From Streptomyces sp. NRRL S-646 (GTDB lineage: Bacteria; Actinomycetota; Actinomycetes; Streptomycetales; Streptomycetaceae), in NCBI RefSeq assembly GCF_000720765.1, contig NZ_JODC01000007.1, positions 806,001-870,000 on the forward strand: a stretch of DNA of 64,000 nucleotides, read 5' to 3'. A model generated the notes under the pieces. The model did not search any database. It saw nothing but the letters and a program-made list of their open reading frames with translations, and had not been told where the DNA came from. How positions within the stretch are numbered: position 1 is the first letter of the stretch; each line of letters begins with the position of its first letter. Shown one piece after another: positions 41,431-50,031 of the stretch. A program made the position numbers and the translations under genes.

Positions 41431-42987
41431 ATGAACAATGCCGCGGAACAACCACCCGTGCCCCGGGAGCCGGAGAAGGACCCCAGGCTCGGTATCCCCG
41501 TCGACACCAGTGCCTGGCAGGGACAGCCCCGGCACCGGCTGGCCGCCATCGGTGATTCGCTCACCCACGGGTTCCAGAGCGGCTCTGTCTTCCACACCGA
41601 TCTGTCGTACCCGGCCGTCGTCGCCTACGAGCTGGGCTGGGCCGACCAGTTCCGTTACCCCACCTACAACGGCTTCGGCGGGCTGCCGTTCAACATCGAG
41701 CAGTTCCTGCGCGCGCTGGAGGCCAGGTTCGGGCAGGTGCTGGACTGGTGGGAGGTGGCGCCCGCGCTACTGTACGCCCGGAGTCTCATGGACCGGGTCG
41801 AGGACTACTGGGAGCGTGGGCCGGGCACCGCCGTCCCGGTCACGGATGCGGTCAACCACAACCTCGCCGTCTTCGGCTGGGACCTGCGGGACGCCCTGGA
41901 CAGGTCCGCGGCCGTGTGCCGCAAGCGGATCGGCACCGCTCACGACAACGTGCTCCGCCAGTTCGTGGAGCACGGCGACGACCGTGCCGCCCTGCGCGTC
42001 CTGCCCACGGCACTGGACGACACGCTGACGCAGCTGACCGCGGCCGCCCTTCTCGGCAACGAGGTGGGGAACACGGATCCGGAGCACGGCATAGAGACGC
42101 TGATCGTGTTCTTGGGCGCCAACAACGCCCTGCGCTCAGTCGTGGAGCTGAAGGTGGTCTGGAGCGACGCCGACTACGCCGACCTGGACGCCAAGGGGAA
42201 GTTCACGGTCTGGCGCCATGACCACTTCGCGGCCGAACTGACCGAAGTCGCCGCCAGGGTACGGGACATCAAGGCGCGACACGTGATCTGGTGCACCGTC
42301 CCGCACGTGACGATCGCACCCGTCGCGCGGGGCGTGGCCGGGAAGATGGCGCTGGGGTCGCGCTACTTCCCGTACTACACCCGGCCGTGGATCAGTGACC
42401 GGGACTTCGACCCGACGGAGCACCTGCACATCACGGGCGATCAGGCGCGGGAGATCGACGCGGAGATCGACCTCTACAACCACGCCATCACCGAGACGGT
42501 GCGCGAGGCCAGGCGTGGCGGCCTGGACTGGTACCTCCTGGAGACTGTCGCCGTCCTCGACCGCCTGGGGGCGAGGCGCTACCTGGAAGACCCTCTCGCG
42601 CGCCCGCCCTGGTGGACGCCCTACCCCCTGCCGCCCGCGCTCGAGGCTCTGGATCCGGTCCCCAACACCCACTTCCTCGCGAGCAACGGGAAGGACCGGA
42701 GCGACGGCGGGCTGTTCTCCCTGGACGGCGTCCATCCGACCACGGTCGGCTACGGGATCGTCGCCCAGGAGGTGATCAACGTGATGCGCCTGGCCGGCGT
42801 CGAGTTCTTCCGGCCCGACGGGGTGACACCGCGTCAGGACCCGGTGCTCGTCGACTTCCAGCGCCTGATCCGGCGGGACACGCTCGTCAACCACCCGCCG
42901 GAAAACCTGACTTCGGGCTTCTCCGTTCTCGCCTGGGCGGACGAAACCCTCGACTTCCTGCGCCGGTGCCTGCGGTTCGGCTTCTGA
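41431..42987 (+). CDS. SGNH/GDSL-type hydrolase-like protein
   Basis: A 518-residue protein with the GDSL block AAIGDSLTHGFQSG (Ser43), the Asn block FLGANNALRS, and the Asp-His pair in SLDGVHPTTVGYG. These are the oxyanion and triad motifs of SGNH esterases/lipases, but the protein is about twice the usual length, with a long insert between the blocks. There is no signal peptide, so it should be cytoplasmic. ATG at 41431 follows CAGGGGGA. Its ester substrate is unknown. Confidence 0.82.
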   Translation: MNNAAEQPPVPREPEKDPRLGIPVDTSAWQGQPRHRLAAIGDSLTHGFQSGSVFHTDLSYPAVVAYELGWADQFRYPTYNGFGGLPFNIEQFLRALEARFGQVLDWWEVAPALLYARSLMDRVEDYWERGPGTAVPVTDAVNHNLAVFGWDLRDALDRSAAVCRKRIGTAHDNVLRQFVEHGDDRAALRVLPTALDDTLTQLTAAALLGNEVGNTDPEHGIETLIVFLGANNALRSVVELKVVWSDADYADLDAKGKFTVWRHDHFAAELTEVAARVRDIKARHVIWCTVPHVTIAPVARGVAGKMALGSRYFPYYTRPWISDRDFDPTEHLHITGDQAREIDAEIDLYNHAITETVREARRGGLDWYLLETVAVLDRLGARRYLEDPLARPPWWTPYPLPPALEALDPVPNTHFLASNGKDRSDGGLFSLDGVHPTTVGYGIVAQEVINVMRLAGVEFFRPDGVTPRQDPVLVDFQRLIRRDTLVNHPPENLTSGFSVLAWADETLDFLRRCLRFGF

Positions 42988-43005
42988 TCACCGCCCAGTG
43001 CGTGA

Positions 43006-43941
43006 TCACCGGGCGTAGCGCGCCGCCAGCTCCCCTACCGTCGCGGCGATCCGGTCCCGCAGCTCGGCCGGCTCCAGCACCTCGGCATCCGTTCCCAGCC
43101 GCAGGAATTCGCCGTGGGCGTGCTCGACGGACTCGATGGGGACCGTGGCCAGGGTCCAGCCGTCGTCTTCCGTGCGGCTGTCGACCGCCCTCGGAAACCG
43201 CACGCCCGGCGCCAGCCGGACCAGTGCCTCGCCGCGGTACAGCCGGTCGTGGAAGTCGCGCTGGTACGCCGCCCAGTAGGCGGCCAGGTCGAAGTCGTCC
43301 GGGCGGGCGAACTCCTCGTCGGAGGAGGCGAGTCGGAGGATCTGGTCGACGCGGAAGGTGTGGGGGCCGGGGCCTGCGACGACGTACCAGCGGCCGGCCT
43401 TCAGCACCAGCCCGTACGGCTCCAGGCGGCGCTCCACGTCGGTGGGTTCGGCCCAGCGGCGGTACAGGACGTTCAGGACGCGGCTGTTCCACACCGCGTC
43501 GGCCACCGCCGGCAGATACGGCGCCTCCTCGGCGTCCGCGTACCAGCCGGGGGCGTCGAGGTGGAAGCGGCCGCTGATCCGGTCGGCGTGCGCGCGCAGC
43601 TCCGGCGGCAGGGCGGCGCGGACCTTGAGCTGGGCGGCGGCGAGCACCGAGCCGAGGCCCAGCTCCGCGGCCGGGCCGGGCGCGCCGGCGAGGAAGAGGG
43701 CCTCGGCCTCGTCGGCGGTGAGGCCGGTCAGACGGGTGCGGTAGCCGTCGAGCAGCCGGTAGCCGCCGGCATGGCCCGCGTCGCCGTACAGCGGGACGCC
43801 CGCCGCGCCCAGCGCCTCGACATCCCGGTAGACCGTGCGGACCGAGACCTCCAGCTCCTCGGCGAGCTGGGCGGCGGTCATCCGGGCCCGGGTCTGGAGC
43901 AGGAGGAGGATCGAGACGAGTCGGCCGGCCTTCACTGACAC
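43006..43941 (-). CDS. HTH-WYL transcriptional regulator (YafY/DeoR type)
   Basis: A 311-residue regulator with an N-terminal winged HTH (GRLVSILLLLQTRARMTAAQLAEELEVSVRTVYRDVEAL, about 6-45) and a C-terminal WYL domain (VLYRRWAEPTDVERRLEPYGLVLKAGRWYVVAG, about 180-215). WYL domains sense nucleotides or single-stranded nucleic acid in several known families. The start is GTG at 43941, or 43935. A perfect 14-bp inverted repeat overlaps this start, implying autorepression. It is divergent from two small genes that it probably controls. Confidence 0.9.
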   Translation of the reverse strand: MSVKAGRLVSILLLLQTRARMTAAQLAEELEVSVRTVYRDVEALGAAGVPLYGDAGHAGGYRLLDGYRTRLTGLTADEAEALFLAGAPGPAAELGLGSVLAAAQLKVRAALPPELRAHADRISGRFHLDAPGWYADAEEAPYLPAVADAVWNSRVLNVLYRRWAEPTDVERRLEPYGLVLKAGRWYVVAGPGPHTFRVDQILRLASSDEEFARPDDFDLAAYWAAYQRDFHDRLYRGEALVRLAPGVRFPRAVDSRTEDDGWTLATVPIESVEHAHGEFLRLGTDAEVLEPAELRDRIAATVGELAARYAR

Positions 43942-43959
43942 AGGATGTCAGTGAAGGCC
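43927..43959. promoter_or_regulatory. Perfect 14-bp inverted-repeat operator at the WYL regulator start
   Basis: GGCCTTCACTGACA at 43927-43940 and TGTCAGTGAAGGCC at 43946-43959 are separated by 5 nt. The dyad covers the first codons of the regulator and ends 17 bp before the divergent gene. Binding would block both directions. Confidence 0.8.
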
Positions 43960-43975
43960 GCCTAGCGTCCTGTCC

Positions 43976-44455
43976 ATGGCTTTCACGGAGAAATTCCTGA
44001 CCGTGCCGCCGCCCATCGAGGTGGCGGGACGGCGGATCAAGCGCTACCACGTCACGGCCGACCCGGCGGGCATCGCACCCGACGTCGAGAAGGCGGCGTA
44101 CGCGATCCTGCCCGAGCTGCTGCCGGAGGCGGACGGCACTGCGCCGGCGACGTTCGTCGTCGTTCACCGGGGAAACGACGACGGCGCGTACATCAACGCC
44201 TACAGCTGGGTGTGGGACAACGTCCTGCACTACGCGAACGCGGCGGCGGGCCAGCCGGTGCTCGGCTGCCCGGACAGCGACCCCACCCACTTCATCAGGC
44301 CCGACCTGCCCTGGATCGGCTGCGTCTTCGAGCTGCCACCGATCCAGCACGAACGGGACGCCTGGGTACGGCACATGCTCATACCCGAAGTCCCCGATCT
44401 CGACGCCTACTTGGCCGACTCCCTGCCCGCAGGAACCACTGGAGACCACTCATGA
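43976..44455 (+). CDS. Protein of unknown function, 159 residues
   Basis: I do not recognise this protein. It is soluble-looking and without a signal peptide. It contains TFVVVHRGNDDGAYINAYSWVWDNVLHY, a cysteine pair region (LGCPDSDPTHF, WIGCVFELPP) and an acidic C-terminus. It is read from ATG at 43976, divergent from the WYL regulator across the perfect dyad, and overlaps the next gene as ATGA. This makes a two-gene unit under the regulator. The next protein has a DUF1579-like look, so both may act on one small molecule or stress. Confidence 0.75.
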   Translation: MAFTEKFLTVPPPIEVAGRRIKRYHVTADPAGIAPDVEKAAYAILPELLPEADGTAPATFVVVHRGNDDGAYINAYSWVWDNVLHYANAAAGQPVLGCPDSDPTHFIRPDLPWIGCVFELPPIQHERDAWVRHMLIPEVPDLDAYLADSLPAGTTGDHS

Positions 44456-44955
44456 GCAGCCCGCACGACTTCGACTTCTTCCACGGCGAGTGGCAGGTCG
44501 CGAACCGCCGCCGCACCGACTTCCTCGACCCGGACAGCGAGTGGGTGGAGTTCCCGGGCACCCACTGGTGCCGGCCGCTGTTCGACGGGGCCGCGAACAT
44601 CGACGAGATCGACATGCCGTATCTCGGCGCGAAGGGGCTGACCCTGCGCCTGTTCGACGTGGAGCGCGAGGAGTGGTCGCTGAACTGGTCCTCCAGCCGC
44701 AGCGGCAAGCTCTTCCCGCCCGTGATCGGGCGTTTCGAAGGCGACCGCGGCGAGTTCTACGGCGACGACACACTCCCCCACTCTCGGCTTCGCTCGAGCG
44801 GGGGCACCCCCATCGGCAAGGACGTGCGGGTGCGGTTCGTGTGGGCGGACGTGTCGCCTGTCTCCGCCCACTGGGAGCAGGCGTTCTCCGTCGACGAGGG
44901 CCGGACGTGGGTGACCAACTGGACCATGGACTTCAGTCGGCCGCCGGCTTCCTGA
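44452..44955 (+). CDS. DUF1579-like beta-barrel protein with mini-repeat insert
   Basis: A 167-residue protein with the pattern HDFDFFHGEWQVANRRR, LFDVEREEWSLNWSSS and AFSVDEGRTWVTNWTMDFSR, similar to lipocalin-like DUF1579 proteins found in bacterial regulator-linked units. At about residues 108-121 it carries LPHSRLRSSGGTPI, encoded by a copy of the hairpin mini-repeat, between the strands GEFYGDDT and GKDVRVRF. The insert lies in a probable loop. ATG at 44452 overlaps the previous stop. The 3' end overlaps the convergent methyltransferase by 23 bp. Confidence 0.8.
   Translation: MSSPHDFDFFHGEWQVANRRRTDFLDPDSEWVEFPGTHWCRPLFDGAANIDEIDMPYLGAKGLTLRLFDVEREEWSLNWSSSRSGKLFPPVIGRFEGDRGEFYGDDTLPHSRLRSSGGTPIGKDVRVRFVWADVSPVSAHWEQAFSVDEGRTWVTNWTMDFSRPPAS
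44773..44813 (+). repeat. Hairpin mini-repeat inside the 44.5-kb gene
   Basis: It starts CTCCCCCACTCTCGGCTTCG and ends GAGCGGGGGCACCCCCAT. Its first 14 bases equal those of the 8411 copy. It is in frame and encodes LPHSRLRSSGGTPI. Confidence 0.88.
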
Positions 44956-45682
44956 AGGCCCGGAGGCTGAACTCCGGGTCGGCGCGCGGTCGTTCCTGGT
45001 CGGGCAGCGCCTGGAGGCCGGCGACGAAGTGTTCGGTGAGCGGATCGCCGGGCGGCAGCTGGGTGAACCAGCCGCGCCGCAGATCGGCGGCCGTGCGGCG
45101 GGGGCTGCGGCCCTGGCCGAGGCCCGGGAAACGGGCCTGCCCCGCCGGGTGCAGGCGGTGCGCGGCGGCGTACGACTCCACGAGCTGGGCGGCGTCCGGT
45201 GCCGGGCGCCGCGGGCGCGGGGCGAGGACCGCGTCGATGTCGCTGCCGACGTCGTGGGCGGCGGCCTTGTCGACCGTGGTGACGTACACGCCGCCGGGCT
45301 TCAGGACGCGGGCGCACTCGGCGACGACGGCGCGGACGTCCTCGGGTTCGTCGAGGAGGTGCAGCAGCCAGACGCTGGTGACGGCGTCGAACGTCCCGTC
45401 GCGGAACGGCAGCCGGCGGCCGTCGGCCAGCACGACGGAGCCGGGCAGGCGTCCGGCGGCCATGCGGGCCATGCCGTACGTCAGGTCGGCGCCCGTCACC
45501 CGGGTGGCGGGCCGCGCGGCAGCGAGGCGCCGGGTGACGATCCCGGTGCCGCAGCCCACGTCGAGGAGCCGGCCGGCGGCTGCCGGGATCAGGCCGAGTA
45601 CGGCGTCGGCGGCTGCCGCGGCCCTCGGCTCACCGCCGCGGGTGACGTCGTACGCGTCGGCTTCCTTGTCGTAGTCGAGCAC
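44933..45682 (-). CDS. Class I SAM-dependent methyltransferase
   Basis: A 249-residue Methyltransf_11-type enzyme. SAM motif I is LLDVGCGTGIVTRRLAA (about 39-55), followed by ADLTYGMARMAAGRL, FDAVTSVWLLHLLDEP and CARVLKPGGVYVTTVDK. The methyl acceptor is unknown. GTG at 45682 gives VLDYDKEADAYDVTRGGE; a longer frame upstream is a shadow of the next gene. It lies 5 bp after the pterin dehydratase, so the two form a unit. Confidence 0.85.
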   Translation of the reverse strand: MLDYDKEADAYDVTRGGEPRAAAAADAVLGLIPAAAGRLLDVGCGTGIVTRRLAAARPATRVTGADLTYGMARMAAGRLPGSVVLADGRRLPFRDGTFDAVTSVWLLHLLDEPEDVRAVVAECARVLKPGGVYVTTVDKAAAHDVGSDIDAVLAPRPRRPAPDAAQLVESYAAAHRLHPAGQARFPGLGQGRSPRRTAADLRRGWFTQLPPGDPLTEHFVAGLQALPDQERPRADPEFSLRAFRKPAAD

Positions 45683-45687
45683 CCGGG

Positions 45688-45993
45688 TCAGCGTGCCCCG
45701 TGTGCCTGTGCGAGCTCCTCGACCCTTTGCGCGAGGCCGAAGTCGAGCTCGGTGACCTTGCCGCCCGCGCTGTGCGTGTTCACCGACAGGGAGACGGTGT
45801 TGTAGCCGAGGGTGAGGTCGGAGTGGTGGTCGAGCTCGTCCTGGACCTGGGCGATGTGGATGACCATCGCCGTGGCCGCGAAGTGCGAGCCGAGCCGGTA
45901 GGAGCGGGTGAGCCGGTCGTCCTCGGCCGACCAGCCCGGCAGCTCGGCCAGTCGGTCCTCGATCTCCTTCAGCGACAGGGGTTCGACGGGCAT
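45688..45993 (-). CDS. Pterin-4a-carbinolamine dehydratase
   Basis: A 101-residue PCD/DCoH-family protein. The signature ELDHHSDLTLGYNTVSLSVNTHSAGG holds the histidines of the active site, after MVIHIAQVQ. It dehydrates 4a-hydroxytetrahydropterin formed by aromatic amino acid hydroxylases, in the cytoplasm. The length is typical. ATG at 45993 follows GAAGGAG. No hydroxylase gene is in the window, so its partner lies elsewhere. Confidence 0.92.
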   Translation of the reverse strand: MPVEPLSLKEIEDRLAELPGWSAEDDRLTRSYRLGSHFAATAMVIHIAQVQDELDHHSDLTLGYNTVSLSVNTHSAGGKVTELDFGLAQRVEELAQAHGAR

Positions 45994-46127
45994 GGGCTCG
46001 CTCCTTCCTCGGCACCGGGTGCTTCTTCAGCGTGCCACAGCCACTGACTGCGGTCCTGGTCAGAAGGGTCCCCCGGGGGCGGGCGGGGGACACCTCCGGG
46101 CGGAGAGGAACGGCTGCCCCGGCCGCC

Positions 46128-47207
46128 TCAGAGCCACTGGTGCAGGAACTCCGCCGCCAGGTCGTCCGCGATCGCGGCGATCCTGGCCCTGCCCTCGACC
46201 TGCTCGACCCACTCGTGCGGCAGACGGACGTCTCCGTGCACCGCACCGACGAGGTTGCCGCAGATGGAGCCCGTGGAGTCGCTGTCGCCGGAGTGGTTGA
46301 CGGAGAGCAGCAGGGCGGCCCTGACGTCGGGCTCGGCGAGGGCGCAGTAGACGCCGATGGCGAGGGCCTGCTCGGCGACCCAGCCGGCGCCGAGGTTCTC
46401 GACGTTTCCGGCCGTCGGCGGTCCCTGCGCGGCCAGGTCGAGGGCCTTTTCCAGGGCGGCCGTCGTCTCCTCATGGCCGGGATGACGTGCCAGCAGTCGG
46501 AGCGTGCGCACTACCGCGCCCTCCAGCGAGTCCCCCTTGACGACATACGCCACGATCGCGGCCAGCGCGCCCGCCGCGTAGTAGCCGGTCGGGTGACCGT
46601 GGGTGATCTGGGCGCCGCGGGCGGCCATGTCGAAGGCACCCTCAGCGGAGTTGATCAGGCCGAAGGGGGCCGAGCGCATCACGGTGCCGCAGCCCTTTGA
46701 GTCGGGGTTGACCTGCCCCGGCTTGCCGTCGAGCGTGAGCCAGGGGTCGGGGGTGTAGGCCTGGGCGACCCCGGAGAGGCAGGCGTTGCCGGGCGCACGG
46801 CGGGAGTACAGCCAGGGCTCGTCGATCAGACCGCCCGTGGGGGTGCCCTGCTCCGGGCCCGGCCTGGACTGGGTCTCCAGCCAGCGCTCGTACGCCTCGC
46901 GCAGCATCTGCGCCCAGGCGCCGCCGATCCCCCTGATCCGCTCCCGGGCGTGCGCGTGGATCAGGGCCTCGACGGTGAACAGCGTCATCTGCGTGTCGTC
47001 GCTGATCAGGCCCATCGCGCCCTGCGCACCGGGCACGAACCCGGTCACCCCGCGTTCGCCGTGGACCGTGCGGATGCGGTCCAGGGACAGGAACTCGATC
47101 GGGTAGCCCAGCGCGTCCCCGACCGCCCCGCCCAGCAGACACCCCCGCACTCTGGCCCGGTACACCGCCGCGGCCTCCAAGGTCGGGTTCTTCTGCGGCC
47201 AGCTCAT
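46128..47207 (-). CDS. ADP-ribosylglycohydrolase-family protein
   Basis: A 359-residue all-helical ADP-ribosyl(glyco)hydrolase, DraG/ARH type. The metal-binding motifs are present: VRGCLLGGAVGDALGYPIEF, ISDDTQMTLFTVEAL and VNHSGDSDSTGSICGNLVGA. It removes ADP-ribose from proteins, nucleic acids or small molecules using two Mg ions. ATG at 47207 was chosen because it gives the family N-terminus. The start is only 30 bp from the divergent XRE regulator, so promoters overlap and co-regulation is likely. The target is unknown. Confidence 0.9.
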   Translation of the reverse strand: MSWPQKNPTLEAAAVYRARVRGCLLGGAVGDALGYPIEFLSLDRIRTVHGERGVTGFVPGAQGAMGLISDDTQMTLFTVEALIHAHARERIRGIGGAWAQMLREAYERWLETQSRPGPEQGTPTGGLIDEPWLYSRRAPGNACLSGVAQAYTPDPWLTLDGKPGQVNPDSKGCGTVMRSAPFGLINSAEGAFDMAARGAQITHGHPTGYYAAGALAAIVAYVVKGDSLEGAVVRTLRLLARHPGHEETTAALEKALDLAAQGPPTAGNVENLGAGWVAEQALAIGVYCALAEPDVRAALLLSVNHSGDSDSTGSICGNLVGAVHGDVRLPHEWVEQVEGRARIAAIADDLAAEFLHQWL

Positions 47208-47237
47208 GCTCTGCGCTCCTCGACTACGGTCGTACGT

Positions 47238-48074
47238 ATGACCATTGTCGCGACGGGAACCAGCACCTCGGCCACCGCCCCCACCGACAAGGGCGTCGGC
47301 CCCCTCCTGCGGGCATGGCGGGAGCGCCGCCGGATCAGTCAGCTGGAGCTGGCGCTGCGGGCCGACTCCTCGGCGCGGCACATCAGCTTCATCGAGACGG
47401 GCCGTTCGCGGCCGAGCGAGGAGATGGTACTCAGGCTCGCCGAGCATCTCGACGTCCCGGTGCGGGAGCGCAACTCCCTGTTGCTGGCGGCCGGTTACGC
47501 CCCGCACTACCCGGAGACCCCGCTCGACTCGCCCGCGCTGGACGCCCTGCGCCAGGGCATGGAACGCCTCATCCAATGCTACGAGCCCTACCCGGCGTTC
47601 GTGGTCGACTCGGTGTACGACGTGGTCGCGGCCAACCGGGGCATGATGATGTTCCTGGACGGCGTTGCGGAGTCGCTGCTCGAACCCCCGCTGAACGCCA
47701 TGCGGTTGACGCTGCACCCCGAGGGTCTCGCGCCGCGGATCCGTAACCTCCCGGAGTGGCGCGGGCATCTGCTCGCCCAGATGGAACGGGAGATCGCCCT
47801 GCACCGCTCCGCACCGCTGCGGGCGCTGTACGAGGAGGTGGCGGCCTACCCGGTGCCCGAGCCGGAGTACAGCCACGACCACGAACCTGCGGACCCCGTC
47901 CCCTACTTCGCGCTCCCGATGCAGATCGAGCACGAGGGCCGGACGCTGTCCTTCGTCTCCTCCATCTCCACCTTCAACACCCCCATGGACGTGACGGTCG
48001 CCGAGCTGGCCATCGAGACGCTCCTTCCGGCCGACCCGGCGACGGTCAAGTACCTGCAGTCGCTGATGCCCTGA
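47238..48074 (+). CDS. XRE-family regulator with MmyB-like ligand-binding domain
   Basis: A 278-residue regulator. The N-terminal HTH_XRE (PLLRAWRERRRISQLELALRADSSARHISFIETGR) covers about 18-75; the MmyB-like (MLTR) domain with YEPYPAFVVDSVYDVVAANRGM and SFVSSISTFNTPMDVTVAELAIETLLP fills the rest. In Streptomyces such regulators often control a divergent oxidoreductase or hydrolase; here the divergent partner is the ADP-ribosylglycohydrolase. ATG at 47238 lies 30 bp from that gene's start, so its leader must be very short or absent. Confidence 0.9.
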   Translation: MTIVATGTSTSATAPTDKGVGPLLRAWRERRRISQLELALRADSSARHISFIETGRSRPSEEMVLRLAEHLDVPVRERNSLLLAAGYAPHYPETPLDSPALDALRQGMERLIQCYEPYPAFVVDSVYDVVAANRGMMMFLDGVAESLLEPPLNAMRLTLHPEGLAPRIRNLPEWRGHLLAQMEREIALHRSAPLRALYEEVAAYPVPEPEYSHDHEPADPVPYFALPMQIEHEGRTLSFVSSISTFNTPMDVTVAELAIETLLPADPATVKYLQSLMP

Positions 48075-48189
48075 CGGGTGTCCTCCGGACGGCCCGCGTG
48101 GCGAGCGCCTCACCACCGAACCGGTGAGACTGTCACCGGAACATGGCACACTGCTGCGCGGTTACTTCGGCGCGTAGGGGAGGCGTGGC

Positions 48190-49053
48190 GTGAGTGAGCG
48201 GCGTCCCGCGCCCACCGTGGGCCAAGTCGTGCTCGGAAGGCGCCTGCAGGAGCTGCGGGAGGCGGCCCGGCTCAAGCGTGAGGAGGCCGCACGCGTCCTT
48301 CGGGTGGCCCCCGCGACCGTACGGCGGATGGAGATGGCCGAGGTCGCCCTGAAGATCCCGTACGTCCAGGTGCTGCTGGAGACGTACGGCGTCCCGGACG
48401 ACGAGGCGGCCGCGTTCGTCGCCCTGGCCGAGGAGGCCAACCGGCCGGGGTGGTGGCAGCGGTTCCACGACGTGCTGCCGGACTGGTTCAGCCTGTATGT
48501 GAGCCTCGAGGGCGCCGCCGGCATCATCCGCTCCTACGAGCCGCACTTCGTGCCCGGGCTGCTGCAGACCGAGGACTACGCACGTGCGGTGATGGAGGCG
48601 GGCACGGTCGGCCAGACCGGTCCGGAGACCATCGACCGGCATGTGTCACTGCGGATGGCCCGGCAGCGGCTGCTGGAGCGCCCGGACCCGCCCCACCTGT
48701 GGGTGATCATGGATGAAACGGTTTTGCGGCGCCCGGTGAGCATCCGCGGCGAGGTGATGCGCGAGCAGCTGGACAAGCTGCTGGAGTTCGCCGAGCGGGA
48801 CCGGATCACGCTGCAGATCGCCGAGTTCAAGGACGGCCCGCACCCGGGGACGTATGCGCCCTTCACACTGTTCCGCTTCGGCGAGCCCGAGCTGCCGGAC
48901 ATGGTCTTCACCGAGTATCTGACCGGCGCCCTGTACCTCGACTCGCGCAAGGAGGTCTCCGCGCATCTGGAGGTCCTCGACCACATGACGGCGCGGGCCG
49001 CGTCGGCCCAGCGCACGAAGAAGATCCTGCGGGAGCACCGCGAGGACTTCTGA
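48190..49053 (+). CDS. XRE/Scr1-family (DUF5753) regulator
   Basis: A 287-residue regulator of the abundant Streptomyces WhiJ/Scr1 type. The HTH is GRRLQELREAARLKREEAARVLRVAPATVRRME (about 15-50), and DUF5753 follows with YEPHFVPGLLQTEDYARAVM and LYLDSRKEV. These proteins usually pair with a small DUF397 protein that modulates them; none is found next to this one. The start is GTG at 48190. A SAM-methyltransferase gene follows after 41 bp, a common neighbour. Confidence 0.9.
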   Translation: MSERRPAPTVGQVVLGRRLQELREAARLKREEAARVLRVAPATVRRMEMAEVALKIPYVQVLLETYGVPDDEAAAFVALAEEANRPGWWQRFHDVLPDWFSLYVSLEGAAGIIRSYEPHFVPGLLQTEDYARAVMEAGTVGQTGPETIDRHVSLRMARQRLLERPDPPHLWVIMDETVLRRPVSIRGEVMREQLDKLLEFAERDRITLQIAEFKDGPHPGTYAPFTLFRFGEPELPDMVFTEYLTGALYLDSRKEVSAHLEVLDHMTARAASAQRTKKILREHREDF

Positions 49054-49094
49054 GTCACGCACCGCACCTGTCCGACTGGAGGAGAAGACGCCGC

Positions 49095-49907
49095 ATGACC
49101 GGATCCGACGCCGCACCGCAGATCGACACCAGCCGGCCGCACCCTGCCCGTGTGTACGACTGGTGGCTGGGCGGCAAGGACAACTACCCGGTGGACGAGG
49201 AGCTCGCGCGGAAGATCCTCGCCCTGGACAGCAGCGCGGTGCGTGGGGCGCGGGCCAACCGGAGGTTCATGCACCGGGCCGTCCGCGCCGTCGCCGAGGC
49301 CGGGATCCGCCAGTTCCTGGACATCGGCACGGGCATCCCCACCGAGCCCAATCTGCACCAGGTGGCGCAGGACGTGGCGCCGGAGTCCAGGGTCGTGTAC
49401 GCGGACAACGACCCGATCGTGCTGCGGCACGCCCAGGCGCTGCTGCGCGGCTCCGAGGAGGGCCGCACCGACTATGTGCACGCGGACGTGCGGGACATCG
49501 ACACCTTGCTGCAGCAGGCCGCCGAGTCGCTGGACTTCTCACGGCCGGTCGCGCTGTCGCTGGTCGCGCTCACCCACTACCTGGGCGGGGAGGCCGACGG
49601 CGACGACGTCCACGGCCTGCTGCAGAAGTACGTCGCGGCGCTCGCCCCGGGCAGCTACCTGATCCTGTCGCAGGTCACCCCCGACCTGAACCCGGAGGCC
49701 ATCGCGAAGGCGGCCGCTGCCTTCCGGGCCGGCGGCACCCCCTTTTATCCGCGCTCGATCACCGAGTTCCAGCGGTTCTTCGAGGGGCTGGAGCTGCTGG
49801 GGCCGGGCGTGATCCCGGTGACCGGATGGCGGCCGGAGGCGGAGGACGTGACGGCGCAGGCGGAGGGTGTCGTGCCTGTGTACGCGGGGGTGGCCGTCAA
49901 GAGGTGA
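49095..49907 (+). CDS. S-adenosyl-methyltransferase-fold protein (DUF574/Methyltransf_19)
   Basis: A 270-residue protein of a family greatly expanded in Streptomyces. The opening PHPARVYDWWLGGKDNYPVDEELA and the SAM-binding IRQFLDIGTGIPTEPNLHQVA are diagnostic, with VVYADNDPIVLRHAQALL following. Its acceptor is unknown; members are often next to Scr1-type regulators, as here. ATG at 49095 follows GGAGGAGA. It is probably co-transcribed with the regulator before it. Confidence 0.92.
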   Translation: MTGSDAAPQIDTSRPHPARVYDWWLGGKDNYPVDEELARKILALDSSAVRGARANRRFMHRAVRAVAEAGIRQFLDIGTGIPTEPNLHQVAQDVAPESRVVYADNDPIVLRHAQALLRGSEEGRTDYVHADVRDIDTLLQQAAESLDFSRPVALSLVALTHYLGGEADGDDVHGLLQKYVAALAPGSYLILSQVTPDLNPEAIAKAAAAFRAGGTPFYPRSITEFQRFFEGLELLGPGVIPVTGWRPEAEDVTAQAEGVVPVYAGVAVKR

Positions 49908-49947
49908 CGTCCAGTGGTATGTGACATAGCACCGGCCGCCTCCCTCA

Positions 49948-49963
49948 GCACCCATACGGGTGC
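49948..49963. promoter_or_regulatory. Inverted repeat before the nar remnant
   Basis: GCACCC-ATAC-GGGTGC is a 6-bp dyad between the methyltransferase stop and the nar start at 50032. It could be a terminator for the first or an operator for the second. Confidence 0.4.
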
Positions 49964-50031
49964 CATGAACAGGTGCGTTCCCCCGCCCGCCCCTAGCGTC
50001 GAAGCACAGGGCGAGCAAGGGAGCGACGCAG

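Noticed and set aside
46067..46100. Run of CCCCCGGGGG and GGGGGAC near 46.07 kb as a mini-repeat
   Set aside because: The ends and order do not match the other copies.
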